Of a stretch of 64,000 nt of DNA, positions 1 to 10,386 are shown piece after piece (within the stretch, counting starts at the first letter, position 1; the number at the start of each line of letters is the position of its first letter). The DNA is taken from positions 2,418,001-2,482,000 of the forward strand of contig NZ_CP019420.1 in the NCBI RefSeq assembly GCF_001984215.1. The letters run 5' to 3'. Source of the stretch: Mycobacterium sp. MS1601 (lineage in GTDB: Bacteria; Actinomycetota; Actinomycetes; Mycobacteriales; Mycobacteriaceae). The notes below the pieces were generated by a model. It searched no databases and was not told the origin of the DNA. It saw only the letters and a program-made list of their open reading frames with translations. Position numbers and translations under genes: made by a program.

Positions 1-103
1 AGGTGTCCGAGCAGCGTGCTGCCCGAGAACTCTGCTGTTCATCAAGGGTAGATAACTGGGGAAGGCCCAGCTCGGACACAATCCGACAGCGCAGCCGAAG
101 CGG

Positions 104-1027
104 TTAGGTCAACGTCTGGGGTGGACCCGCACCGTCCGTCGCGCTGTGCGCCAGGCGTGCGTATTCAGACGGGGTGCATCCCGCCACCCGTCCGAATGCG
201 GTCGTGAATGCGGTCGCGGATTGGTAGCCGACTACCTGAGCCACGTGGGCCACGGCTGACCGCTCGGTTCTGAGTAGGTCTTTGGCCAAAGCGACCCGCC
301 ATTCCAGGAGATACTGCATGGGCGTCAACCCCACTGTCCTGGTGAATCGTTGCGCGAACACCGCGCGCGACACGGCGGCCACGGCAGCGAGCTTCTCGAC
401 GGTCCAGCCGCGGGCGACGTCGGAGTGCAACGCACGCAGCGCAGGGGCCAGCACCGGGTCCGCGAGCCCGGCGATCAATCCTCTGCCACGACTGCCCAAT
501 TCCGGCCCGGCGGGGACTCGGGCGGCTTCGATGACCAGCACCTCGACGAGGCGTTTGAGGATCACGTCGCGACTGGGGCCGTCGGTGTCCGCCTCCTCGG
601 CGATGAGTTCCACCAGCCGGGTCAATCTCGCCGCACCCGATTGTCCGCCCCGCACGAGGATCACCGGCGGGAGAAGGGCGACCAGCAGGGCCGCGCTGGC
701 AGGGTCGAAGCGGAAATACCCGCCGAGCATCCGCATGGTCACCGGCTCGGATCCGTCGCCGTGGTGCGTGTCACGTGAGTGATCGAGGGGTGTGTAGACC
801 GGGGTGGCCCCCGGGTGGCTGCGCATGGTGAAGCCCGGTGTCTGCGGGAAGAACACGAAGTCACCGCGGCGAAGGTCGATATCGTCGAGACCCTCAGGCC
901 CAAGTAGGCACGCACCGTCGAGCACCAGGCAGAACGCGGGGTCGCCGTAACGGGGCTTCTGGACACCCCACTGGCCTGCGCCGGTGATGATCTTGGCCAG
1001 CACCGCCTCGGGACGCAGCAGCGACAT
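104..1027 (-). CDS. AraC-family transcriptional regulator with cupin sensor domain
   Basis: This is a DNA-binding regulator of about 307 residues. The N-terminal half is an AraC-type cupin domain (AraC_binding_2/Cupin_6 style, with FCLVLDGACLL and RRGDFVFFPQTPGF). The C-terminal third carries two helix-turn-helix motifs, with the family signature around VVGYQSATAFTTAFGR and GCTPSEYARL. I chose the ATG at 1027 because GGAGGA lies just upstream and the protein then begins MSLLRPEAVL; an in-frame ATG at 1057 would add ten residues. It sits 72 bases downstream of a co-directional short-chain dehydrogenase, a common arrangement in which the regulator controls the adjacent oxidoreductase. The effector is unknown. 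Confidence 0.85.
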   Translation of the reverse strand: MSLLRPEAVLAKIITGAGQWGVQKPRYGDPAFCLVLDGACLLGPEGLDDIDLRRGDFVFFPQTPGFTMRSHPGATPVYTPLDHSRDTHHGDGSEPVTMRMLGGYFRFDPASAALLVALLPPVILVRGGQSGAARLTRLVELIAEEADTDGPSRDVILKRLVEVLVIEAARVPAGPELGSRGRGLIAGLADPVLAPALRALHSDVARGWTVEKLAAVAAVSRAVFAQRFTRTVGLTPMQYLLEWRVALAKDLLRTERSAVAHVAQVVGYQSATAFTTAFGRVAGCTPSEYARLAHSATDGAGPPQTLT

Positions 1028-1099
1028 CAGTTCCTCCAGCGGTTCTGTGCCGCCCATGCAGCAGACGCTAGCGTGGAGGTCAGTGCACGTCCGGCATAC

Positions 1100-1858
1100 C
1101 TATCCCGATGTGGCGAGTCCAATTGTCTGGGCCAACGCCACCGCATCGGGACCGGCAGGGAACCTCAGCTGGTCCGATGTGTCGGTGGCAGCCTTGAACA
1201 CCACGTCGGCCACGTCACCGGGGGTGGTCACCTCACCGGGTTGACCGAACGCCTCCATGATGGGGGCCGCGAACGGAACGTAGGCCTCGGGGGTTTGGCT
1301 CATGCGGTCGGCGCCGTTGCTGGTGAACGCCGTCGACGGTCCGTAACCCGGTTCGACGAGCTTGACCCGCACGCCGAAGAACCCCAACTCCAAGGCCAAT
1401 GACCCGGAGAAGCCCTCGATGGCGGCCTTGCTCGCGGTATAGACAGCGGCCAACGGCATGGCCGCCAGCGTAGTGCTCGAGGTGACGTTGACGATCACTC
1501 CGGAGCGACGCTCTCGCATCTGCGGTATCACCGCCTGGATTAACGCCATGACTCCAAAGGTGTTGGTGTTGAACAACTCGCGCGTGGTCTCCATGGAGGT
1601 CGCCTCGAAGGGGCCGATACCGCCGATCCCCGCGTTGTTGACCAGGACGTCGATTGGTCCGGCGGCCTGGATTGCGTTCGCGATGCTATCCGGGCTGGTG
1701 ACGTCGAGGGCGACGATCTCCAACCGGTCCGAGCTCGGCAACACGTCCTCGCGTGGTGTTCGCATCGTGGCGACGACGTTCCATCCCTCATCAAGAAACT
1801 TTCGCGCAGTAGCGAGACCGTAGCCCGAAGAACAACCGGTGATGAGCACTGATGTCAT
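1100..1858 (-). CDS. Short-chain dehydrogenase/reductase (SDR), classical type
   Basis: This is an NAD(P)-dependent oxidoreductase of 252 residues, the usual length for a classical SDR. The cofactor motif TGCSSGYG is at the N terminus, NNAG follows at about residue 74, the catalytic Ser lies in VNVTSSTT and the catalytic pair in YTASK. The Arg at position 37 after the second strand (ATMRTP) hints at NADP(H) preference; this is inference. The substrate cannot be read from sequence. The gene is followed on the same strand by the AraC regulator and may be co-transcribed with it. The start is the ATG at 1858, ahead of the conserved Rossmann strand. Confidence 0.88.
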   Translation of the reverse strand: MTSVLITGCSSGYGLATARKFLDEGWNVVATMRTPREDVLPSSDRLEIVALDVTSPDSIANAIQAAGPIDVLVNNAGIGGIGPFEATSMETTRELFNTNTFGVMALIQAVIPQMRERRSGVIVNVTSSTTLAAMPLAAVYTASKAAIEGFSGSLALELGFFGVRVKLVEPGYGPSTAFTSNGADRMSQTPEAYVPFAAPIMEAFGQPGEVTTPGDVADVVFKAATDTSDQLRFPAGPDAVALAQTIGLATSG

Positions 1859-2691
1859 GGCTCAAAAGCTAACGGGCACACGCGGTCCCGAACAACATCG
1901 TCCCGTCTCGAATACCTTCGAGATCGTCTTTCGACGGTCCGGTAACTAGGGGGTCTGAGGTGAGCAGTTCGTTGCCGGAAGCATCCCGACCATGGCACCG
2001 AGATCGCACGTATTGGCGTGCCGGGTCAAATCCCGACGACAGCGCGCCTGTAGCGCGTCACGGCTGATGTGTTCGGCCTCGGCGCAACTGTCTTCTGGAT
2101 GCTCGCGGGCGTTCAGCCGATTACAGGAGCTTCATCGTACGGCGGTGACTGGGCGGCGCGGCCGAGCCCGACGTCTGAGACGTAGCTCCACACGTGCAGC
2201 AGAGACTGCGCGGGATAGCCCATAAGCCCATCGCGAGAACCTGTCGATCGCTACGCCTCGGCTGCAAGGTTCGAGTTCGCACTCGTGTGCTTTCACGGAG
2301 TCAAAGGCACGTCACTCCTCGAGGTCTGCGCGTTTCCGACAGGCGCTACGAACACCGTTCAACATCCCGGCGTGCCACATGGCATCGCGGCGAGTCGTGC
2401 GGAAGGCCCATCAGTGAGTGCCGAGGTCCGAGGTGTCTGCAGGCTTGCGTGCGCCTCTCGCGCTGCAAGTGAAGGCGTTCGTGCCAGTAACATCCGTGGC
2501 GACAGACCACTTGGGGGGGAACTGCACAGCCGGATCCCCAACCATGCGTTGCGAAGCCTCGTTGTCGCTGCCTCCATGACGGCCCGGTAGACGCCGCCTG
2601 AAAACCTAGAAACATCCCGCGATCAACGTGCATTGAGGCCATCCGAATAAGTCTTTGTTTCAGGATGATTGACGGCTTTTGTTTGGCTGTC
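1859..2691. other. Non-coding or decayed stretch, no gene recognised
   Basis: About 830 bases lie between the SDR gene and the IS21 insertion. Open frames occur on both strands (for example 1992-2225 and 2346-2642), but none has a recognisable motif, a convincing ribosome binding site or normal mycobacterial composition. The SDR promoter should lie within the first 100-150 bases. I see no RNA gene. Confidence 0.5.
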
Positions 2692-2697
2692 GTGAGG
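2692..2697. repeat. Target site duplication, left copy (GTGAGG)
   Basis: The six bases GTGAGG immediately precede the left terminus TGTCAG of the IS21-family element. They recur exactly after the right terminus at 4862-4867. IS21 elements create duplications of 4-8 bases, so this fits a recent intact insertion. Confidence 0.85.
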
Positions 2698-2741
2698 TGT
2701 CAGCTCCGGTCGAAAAGTGAGCAGGTAGTTCCGGTCGAAAA

Positions 2742-2748
<7 letters not shown>
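2698..2748 (+). repeat. IS21 left end with two 19-bp transposase-binding repeats
   Basis: The unit TCCGGTCGAAAAGTGAGCA occurs at 2705-2723 and again at 2730-2748, with start-to-start spacing of 25 bases. Multiple terminal repeats of this kind are the known IstA binding sites in IS21-type elements. The inner copy overlaps the earliest possible istA start. Confidence 0.85.
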
Positions 2749-4807
<2,059 letters not shown>

Positions 4808-4810
4808 ACC

Positions 4811-4861
4811 TGCTCACTTTTCGACCGGAGCAGGCTGCTCAGAATTCAACCGGAGCCGACA
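4811..4861 (-). repeat. IS21 right end, inverted copies of the terminal repeats
   Basis: TGCTCACTTTTCGACCGGA at 4811-4829 is an exact inverted copy of the 19-bp left-end unit. A second copy at 4836-4854 differs at four positions (TGCTCAGAATTCAACCGGA). The element ends with CCGACA at 4861. Confidence 0.85.
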
Positions 4862-4867
4862 GTGAGG
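4862..4867. repeat. Target site duplication, right copy (GTGAGG)
   Basis: An exact direct repeat of 2692-2697 lies directly after the right terminus of the IS21 element. Confidence 0.85.
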
Positions 4868-5578
4868 ACCGCCGCCGCGTGTCTGAGTGGGGTTAAAGAT
4901 CCTCGTCATATCTACAGGGCTCAGGTAGATCGTGCGGCACAACCGCCCTAGTCCACGCCACCCTGGGTACCCATGGACGACGTCGCTGACCTCCGGTTGT
5001 CAACGAAAACCAGATGGCGGTGAGTCCGGGTAAACACGTCGCAGCCGGTACCGCGATTACCTAGCTCACGCGCTGAGGGGCCAGGAAACCGACGCTGCCA
5101 CCAAGGTTGACGACGTTGGTGGGGTTGACCGGCAGCGCTGTTACCGCCGCGTGCGGGCTTTGGGCAGGTGTGGTTTGCGCCGGCCAACCTAGGTCACCGA
5201 GTCGTGGATTGTTGGAGCCCAGGTTGCTGAGGATCAGATAGCGCAATGCCGCGGCGTTTCGTGCAAATCATGGGGCAACCATCGAGATCCCCTTCGGCAG
5301 ACCCGCGAAACGCGGCGCGGCGACGGGTGAAAGGCCCGTCATCGGGCTGGTATCACTGAGTTCACTGAAACTTGGTACGGACAGATACCAGCAACATGGT
5401 TCAGTTCCCAAGTGGGCACATCTACTTCTCATGACACGTTAGCTGCACGTTGCTGTTAGCTGCATCACAATGCGTTCGGATTGCTCCGACAATCTCGACT
5501 ACCTCTGCATAAGTTCTCGCAATCTCGCCGACTATCCGGTTGATGGGGATTCGAGAGTGATAGCCACAGGGGTGGGTC
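4868..5578. other. Intergenic stretch before the toxin gene
   Basis: About 710 bases hold no intact gene. A short minus-strand coding remnant is possible at 5061-5267 (listed separately). The 150 bases ahead of the toxin ATG are lower in GC than the surrounding chromosome and should contain its promoter. No operator or terminator stands out. Confidence 0.45.
5061..5267 (-). pseudogene. Possible 3' remnant of an unrecognised gene
   Basis: A 68-codon open frame on the minus strand runs between stop codons at 5268-5270 and 5061-5063. It has coding-like composition (FARNAAALRYLILSNLG then GDLGWPAQTTP). It has no convincing start or ribosome binding site, and its only ATG falls inside the fragment. 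It reads like the end of a longer, Ala/Pro-rich exported protein whose 5' part is gone. I do not recognise the family. Confidence 0.25.
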
Positions 5579-7717
5579 ATGGGCCGTCATGCACGCAAAC
5601 AGTTCGATTCAGATAACTTTCTGACCACCGAACATCAGTCCATATGGGTTCGCTGGCCAGGACAGGTGCTGGCCATCGTCGCCACCGTGGTGCTGGTGGT
5701 GACCGGGGTGCAGTACGCCGAACGCTGGACCTCCGCCCGCCCGCAGAGCAGCGATGCCACGGTGGTGGCCTCAGCGCCGGAGTTGACCAGTGCCGATGTC
5801 GTCGCCCGCCACGCCGTCGCCGCGTTCGGCGACTCCGCAGTCGGCACGGATGCGTCGTTGACGCCCGTCCAGCGGGCGGTGGGCATGCCCAACGACCCGG
5901 TGGCCGGCCTGACCCGCGACACCGCCGCCGGACCGGTGCAGATCGTATTACCCGGTGGCCTGGGCCCCGCCCAAGCGACCGTCGACGGCCACGTGGTCTA
6001 CCCGAACCGGGGTGCCGGATTCGACTTCCTGGCTGAGAACACCGGCTCGGGCACCCGCACCATCGCCCGCATCCCCGACCCGTCCGGCCCCCGAGCCGTC
6101 ACCACGTTCGTGCGGACACCGGCTGACACGGTGATGCTTGCTCACACCAACGGCTACCTGACGATCAACCGCGCCACCCCCACCGCCGACACCGTGGCAC
6201 TGTTCTCCCCCGCCGAAACCCGCGATGCCACCGGAACCCTGGTCCCCTCCTCCTACGTGGTGCGGCAGTTGCGACCCGGGCTCTATCAGATGACCGAAGT
6301 CATCGACCCCACACCCGAGACGGTCTTCCCCGTCTTCGTCGACCCACCCCTGCACACCGGCAGCCCCGGTGGCCCACCGCTGCCGGCCGGATTCCTCGAC
6401 ACCCTCTCCGGTGCTGTCGACGCCGTCGGCGGGGCGATCACCACCGCCGCCAACGCGACCGTCAGCGGCGTCACCGCGGTCGGCACATTCGTCAAAGAAA
6501 ACCCGCTGGAATCAGCCATCCTCGTCGGGGGTGTCGCCCTGGCCATCACCGGCGTCGGCGGACCCGCCGGCGCCGCCGCCATCGCCTCAGTGACAGTCAA
6601 CCTGGCCTCCGCCGGAGTCGACATCGCCGCCGCAGCCATGCCCGACAACCAAGCCCTCGGCTTCGCCTCCGACGCGCTCGGGATGGCAAGCATGGTCACC
6701 CCCCAAGGAGCCGCCAAAAAGGTCGCCACTGAAGGTCTCGAAACCCTCGCTGGTCAAGCACTACACAACGCCGACAAGGTGATCGATGTCGCCAAGACCA
6801 CCCCCACCCCACCGGCACAGCTCGCCGACCAGATAACGGGCGCAGCAGGCAAGGGCATGCTTCCGGGCGCTGGAACCCCCAAAGCCCCCAACGCACCCCC
6901 CACCGCCGGCGGAACACCACCAGGTGGCACCATCCCACCCGCGCTGCCACCCGCCGGCGGCAAACTACCACCAGGGCACGGCCCCGACGGCCCACGCTCC
7001 CTGCCAACCGGCTGCACCCTCGACTGCGGACACCAAACCCCCGCCCCCGCAGGCGTCTACAGCGAAACCGAAATCCCCGGCCACTACAACGCCAACCTCG
7101 ACAGCATCCAAGGCGGCAAACCCAACCTGCTCGACCGCGTTCTATCCAAGAAAGACATACAGAGGAACCGACGAGAAGCTCAGCGTGGCCTACCGAGGGG
7201 GGTGGAGCGTATAGGCCGCGCCTGGCACGAATTCCCGCACGCCTCAGCACAACAGGGCGGCAGAGGCGCCGACACCTACGATCTCCCCTTGAGTGAATCA
7301 AATATCGAGGGCCAGATCCTCAGCGATTTATATGCGCGTCAGGGCGTGAAACCGGGGGACCAATATACGACTGTTTACCGTGGCGATGACGCCTTGACGC
7401 GATGCTCAAGCTGTGCGATCGACCGACGCAACACCAGTAGTGAACCTCCGACAGCCGCCGAGCGCAACCGCGCAGCCACGACCGCCTTAAAAGAGGCTCA
7501 GAACACCTGGAACGACCCCGAAACACAAACCACCGACAGTCAGCAGAACAAAAACAGCGGTGGCCTCAACTCAAGCTCCAACGAGAACTCCGGTAGCCGC
7601 AAGTCCAGCAACGATGGCGGCAACAAGTCCGGTAAAAAAGATCAGAAGAAGAGCGAGAAAAAGAAGAAACGCGAAACCCAAGCCCAAAAGAAACGCAAGA
7701 AGAAGGATGGCCGGTGA
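5579..7717 (+). CDS. Membrane-anchored polymorphic toxin with C-terminal NucA/NucB-like nuclease domain
   Basis: Seen in the 712 residues: a short basic N terminus, one membrane segment (about 29-46, LAIVATVVLVVTGVQYAE), a beta-rich exported region up to about 265 ending in FPVFVDPP, a hydrophobic Ala/Gly-rich helical region (about 270-390), a Pro/Gly linker (about 410-480), then a C-terminal domain. That domain has HEFPHASAQQGGRGAD followed by LPLSESNIEGQ and matches the DNase_NucA_NucB layout (RDEWPMA..EGG.GA, then ..N.G). The first acid of the DEWP-type motif is His here, so catalysis is uncertain. A very unusual Ser/Asn- and then Lys-rich tail of about 100 residues follows (KKSEKKKKRETQAQKKRKKK). 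Known pattern: modular toxins carry a constant N terminus and a variable toxin end, with immunity genes downstream. The next gene fits an immunity protein. Composition drifts to lower GC toward the 3' end. Confidence 0.65.
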   Translation: MGRHARKQFDSDNFLTTEHQSIWVRWPGQVLAIVATVVLVVTGVQYAERWTSARPQSSDATVVASAPELTSADVVARHAVAAFGDSAVGTDASLTPVQRAVGMPNDPVAGLTRDTAAGPVQIVLPGGLGPAQATVDGHVVYPNRGAGFDFLAENTGSGTRTIARIPDPSGPRAVTTFVRTPADTVMLAHTNGYLTINRATPTADTVALFSPAETRDATGTLVPSSYVVRQLRPGLYQMTEVIDPTPETVFPVFVDPPLHTGSPGGPPLPAGFLDTLSGAVDAVGGAITTAANATVSGVTAVGTFVKENPLESAILVGGVALAITGVGGPAGAAAIASVTVNLASAGVDIAAAAMPDNQALGFASDALGMASMVTPQGAAKKVATEGLETLAGQALHNADKVIDVAKTTPTPPAQLADQITGAAGKGMLPGAGTPKAPNAPPTAGGTPPGGTIPPALPPAGGKLPPGHGPDGPRSLPTGCTLDCGHQTPAPAGVYSETEIPGHYNANLDSIQGGKPNLLDRVLSKKDIQRNRREAQRGLPRGVERIGRAWHEFPHASAQQGGRGADTYDLPLSESNIEGQILSDLYARQGVKPGDQYTTVYRGDDALTRCSSCAIDRRNTSSEPPTAAERNRAATTALKEAQNTWNDPETQTTDSQQNKNSGGLNSSSNENSGSRKSSNDGGNKSGKKDQKKSEKKKKRETQAQKKRKKKDGR

Positions 7718-7772
7718 CATCAAACTCGTGCTCTAGCAAAGAGAATTCGTCCCCTGAAGATCGATCGAGGTC

Positions 7773-8210
7773 ATGAACAACGAGCTATTGCTGGATGTCG
7801 AAGTCTTTCCCGACCATGGGCAGATCGTGATCTCCGACGTTGGTGGTCACGGGGCGACGAGCGACGGAGGCCTGGAGTACGGGTTGTGGTTCTCCGAGCA
7901 CACGGTCAGCGTCATCACCATGTCAGCAGATGAGGCGGACTATAGGGATAAGGGCGTGCAGGTGCGGGTCTATCGCGGCAGCGACGCTACCGAGCTTGGA
8001 ACGTTGGTGTTTGACCGCAATCTGATCTTCACGGATCCACCCCAGCTTGGGGTCTACGAGCTTTTGTGGGACGAACCGGAAGAGGGCGGCGCTATCCCAA
8101 TCGAGCGTACCGGACCGGTGCGCATCCAGATCTTCGTTGACCCACCACAAGAAGCCGATCACGTGAACGTACTGATCCGCTACGACATCCCAACTCCCGA
8201 GATGAACTGA
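7773..8210 (+). CDS. Small acidic protein, candidate immunity protein to the upstream nuclease toxin
   Basis: This 145-residue protein is strongly acidic and predicted all-beta, without signal peptide or membrane segment. It therefore suits a cytoplasmic inhibitor of the basic toxin encoded 55 bases upstream. The start is the ATG at 7773, with GAGG just before it. The alternation of strands and the late GVYELLWDEPEE segment recall the ComJ/Nin family, which inhibits the NucA competence nuclease in Bacillus. That resemblance is weak and is my inference, not an established hit. Position, size and charge are the main support. Confidence 0.55.
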   Translation: MNNELLLDVEVFPDHGQIVISDVGGHGATSDGGLEYGLWFSEHTVSVITMSADEADYRDKGVQVRVYRGSDATELGTLVFDRNLIFTDPPQLGVYELLWDEPEEGGAIPIERTGPVRIQIFVDPPQEADHVNVLIRYDIPTPEMN

Positions 8211-8217
8211 GCGAATC

Positions 8218-8545
8218 CACTTCTCGGCCGAATCTGTCTGGATCTTCTTCACCCATGCGTGACACACCGGGCAGACATGCATTTACATCGCGGCGAACCC
8301 TGAGCCCAACCACCCATCGAGAGGTCTGTACGTGTGACGCCTGCCAGTCGAGTGCAGAGTACCCCACACGAATACTGTTGCTAAGCAGGCGTTTCGTCGA
8401 CAGCAAGAAGAAAGACAATAAGAAGAAAAGCGAACCGAAGAAGAAAAGACGAAGACCCAGATGCAAAGAAACGCGCACGCCAAAACCAGTGACAGCAAGC
8501 ATGATTCACCGCTACCAGATGCTCCACGTGGAGGACCTACAGTGA
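8218..8545 (+). pseudogene. Decayed second toxin tail (orphan C-terminal cassette)
   Basis: An open frame at 8255-8545 (96 residues) has a Lys-rich stretch (SKKKDNKKKSEPKKKRR) matching the toxin's own C-terminal tail (KSGKKDQKKSEKKKKR). At nucleotide level 8400-8475 aligns with 7630-7700, but the frame slips inside the match: the +1 frame gives KTKTQMQRNAHAK against the toxin's KKRETQAQKKRKK. Upstream lies a Cys-containing segment (CTCDACQSSAEYPTR) not found in the toxin. There is no clear ribosome binding site. I read it as the residue of a displaced toxin end, as is common in polymorphic toxin loci. Confidence 0.45.
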
Positions 8546-8582
8546 TCAGAAAGATCCAGGCACCGTCAGAAGGGAGGTTGTG

Positions 8583-9008
8583 ATGGCGCGGACACCGCTA
8601 CACATGTTCGGCATCAAGAATCGGATAGGTCAGTATCTGGCGTTGGTGGCCAGTGGTGAGCATGACGTCAACGCTCAAGACGCCGATGGTAAAACGCCCC
8701 TGCACTACGCCGCCGAACAAGAGCAATCAGAAATCGTTTCTGCCTTGCTCGATGCTGGCGCTGACCCCAACATTCAAGACCGACGGTTCGGCAACACCGC
8801 CTTCTCTTGGATCGTGAAGAGGTGCGACGTGCCGACCGTCAAGAAAGCCATCGCCTGCGGGGGCAACCCGACCATCGCCAACCACTACGGTAACGCTGCC
8901 ACGAATCTCGCCGGCCGCGAACCAGCGGTCATCATCCCGCTCATGCGCGAGACCGCCCGCGAGTTCGGATTCAACACCGAGAACACGGCGCCTGACACTC
9001 AGCGATGA
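8583..9008 (+). CDS. Ankyrin-repeat protein, candidate immunity protein
   Basis: This small soluble protein of 141 residues has at least two ankyrin repeats (GKTPLHYAAEQEQSEIVSAL then AGADPN) and a third degenerate one (ACGGNPTIANHYGNAATNLA). The start is the ATG at 8583, which has GGGAGG at ideal distance; a GTG directly before it is less likely. Short ankyrin proteins are a known immunity type in polymorphic toxin systems. Here the gene follows a decayed toxin tail, so it may be the surviving immunity gene of a lost toxin end. The next downstream sequence is an istB fragment, which marks the end of the cassette. Confidence 0.65.
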   Translation: MARTPLHMFGIKNRIGQYLALVASGEHDVNAQDADGKTPLHYAAEQEQSEIVSALLDAGADPNIQDRRFGNTAFSWIVKRCDVPTVKKAIACGGNPTIANHYGNAATNLAGREPAVIIPLMRETAREFGFNTENTAPDTQR

Positions 9009-9046
9009 TTTCCTGGTCGGGCACACCGACCGTTACACCCTACGGG

Positions 9047-9259
9047 GGTGAGGGTCGCATCCGAGTCGCCCGATTGCCCTCTCGGAAAGCGTTGGAGGAT
9101 TTCGACTTCGACTATCAACCCTGCCTCAAACGCGAACACATCGCACACCTGGGCACCCTGGATTTCATCGCCACCAAACAGAATGTCGTCTTCCTCGGAC
9201 CACCAGGTGCAGGGAAGACCCACCTATCGACCGGACTGGGCATCCGAGCGCCGGCGTAG
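9047..9259 (+). pseudogene. Truncated IstB ATPase fragment (IS21-family remnant)
   Basis: The segment RVARLPSRKALEDFDFDYQP through the Walker A motif GPPGAGKTHLS belongs to the middle of an IstB-type ATPase. The frame stops about ten residues after Walker A, and Walker B and the C-terminal half are missing. The first residues of the frame (from 9005) are unrelated to IstB. It differs from the intact istB at 3995-4807, so it comes from another IS21 element. No terminal repeats are visible nearby. Confidence 0.8.
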
Positions 9260-9583
9260 TTGTTGTCGTGTTGCTCGGCTGGAGTAGGGCCTTGTCGCCG
9301 CGGACGCGATCGGGACGGGCGCGTGGTCATCCACCATGGCGATCGACCTTCAGGTGCGCGAGCAAATGTTCCAGCACGGGGCCGTCGTGGGCTTAGTCAG
9401 CGCCCACGAGCACCACTGGGGCGTGTCTGATAGATGGGCTAGCCAGACGCCGCCGGGCGGCTGGTGGTTCCACCAAATCGAGGTACGTGCCCGCATCTGC
9501 GCAAATTGTTCTGCTGGCAGCCGATCTGTGCGAAGGTCGGGATTGGTGAATCAGACCCGACTGGAAGATCAGGGTCCGTCACG
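9260..9583. other. Stretch without recognisable gene
   Basis: About 320 bases lie between the istB fragment and the stop of the TetR gene. The open frame at 9336-9605 has no recognisable motif. Probably decayed mobile-element DNA. Confidence 0.4.
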
Positions 9584-10282
9584 TCAGCTCCTCTGCTGCG
9601 CATGAGGGGTATAGGACCTCGCCGCGGTGGAGTCAGCTGCGGGTGGCTGTGCTTTGGCGGCCCGAAGTACATGATCCACAAGCAGCTCAATCTGGGTGTC
9701 CGTAGGCGGCTGGCGCAGGATCGAGCACGAAACGACGATCGGCGAAATCAACATGCCCATGATGGTTGCCATGTCGATGCCTGAGGCAACCTGTGACTTC
9801 TCGGCGGCGCATACCAAGGTCTCCAGCATCGGAGCGGCGGCTTGCTCGAACGCAGCGCGGCTGAGCTGAGCGAAATCTTGGTCAGGGGAGAGCGCGGCAA
9901 GCCCATCAATCATCACGCTCGTGGGTGTCATGGCGAAATCGCGGAACCTATAAGCGAATTCGCGGACATCATCGTCGAGCCTGCCGGATAACGTGACTTC
10001 GAAGCCGTCATAGCTCGCGCGTAGCGCGTCGGCAATCAAGTCTTTGCGTTCCGGCCATCTGCGGTGCAGTGTCCGACGGCTAACACCAGACCGGTCGGCA
10101 ACGTCCTGATAGGTGAATTCCAGGCCCTGGTCATTCATTGCCTGGATGACCGCGGCGTACACGGCCTTACCGTTGCGTTCAGTGCGCCCTCCTGGCCTTG
10201 GCCTAGAGGTGCTCGGGCCGAGCCTGGCCGGCTTTTCGTCGTCCGCCTTCACAACACTCTCTTCGTTGCCTCGTTGGGGCAT
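9584..10282 (-). CDS. TetR/AcrR-family transcriptional regulator
   Basis: This repressor-type regulator has about 232 residues. The N-terminal helix-turn-helix is DVADRSGVSRRTLHRRWPERKDLI, the TetR signature, here at about residues 60-84; the rest is a ligand-binding helical domain (TetR_C type). The longest frame begins at 10360, but the ATG at 10282 leaves a normal divergent promoter region and keeps the palindrome at 10339-10363 outside the coding sequence, so I prefer it. It is transcribed away from the flavin amine oxidase gene at 10387, a standard layout for a regulator controlling its neighbour. The ligand is unknown. Confidence 0.82.
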   Translation of the reverse strand: MPQRGNEESVVKADDEKPARLGPSTSRPRPGGRTERNGKAVYAAVIQAMNDQGLEFTYQDVADRSGVSRRTLHRRWPERKDLIADALRASYDGFEVTLSGRLDDDVREFAYRFRDFAMTPTSVMIDGLAALSPDQDFAQLSRAAFEQAAAPMLETLVCAAEKSQVASGIDMATIMGMLISPIVVSCSILRQPPTDTQIELLVDHVLRAAKAQPPAADSTAARSYTPHAQQRS

Positions 10283-10338
10283 CTCTGCTGACACGCTAAT
10301 CGCTGGCTCACGACACCCGTGCGGTCCAGCTTTTGATG

Positions 10339-10363
10339 CTAATGTCACTTTGTGCGCCATTAG
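10339..10363. promoter_or_regulatory. Candidate TetR operator between divergent genes
   Basis: CTAATG at 10339-10344 and CATTAG at 10358-10363 form perfect 6-bp inverted arms around a 13-bp spacer. They lie between the TetR start (10282) and the amine oxidase start (10387). Size and position suit a TetR dimer site controlling both genes. The role is inferred. Confidence 0.45.
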
Positions 10364-10386
10364 TGTCTATCGGGAGTGCTCAAGTT

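Noticed and set aside
2015..2045. tRNA fragment suggested by GGGTCAAATCCCGAC
   Set aside because: A T-arm-like stretch is present, but no acceptor or anticodon stem can be formed around it.
9336..9605. Small gene between the istB fragment and the TetR gene
   Set aside because: The frame has no motif, no ribosome binding site, and overlaps the TetR coding end on the other strand.
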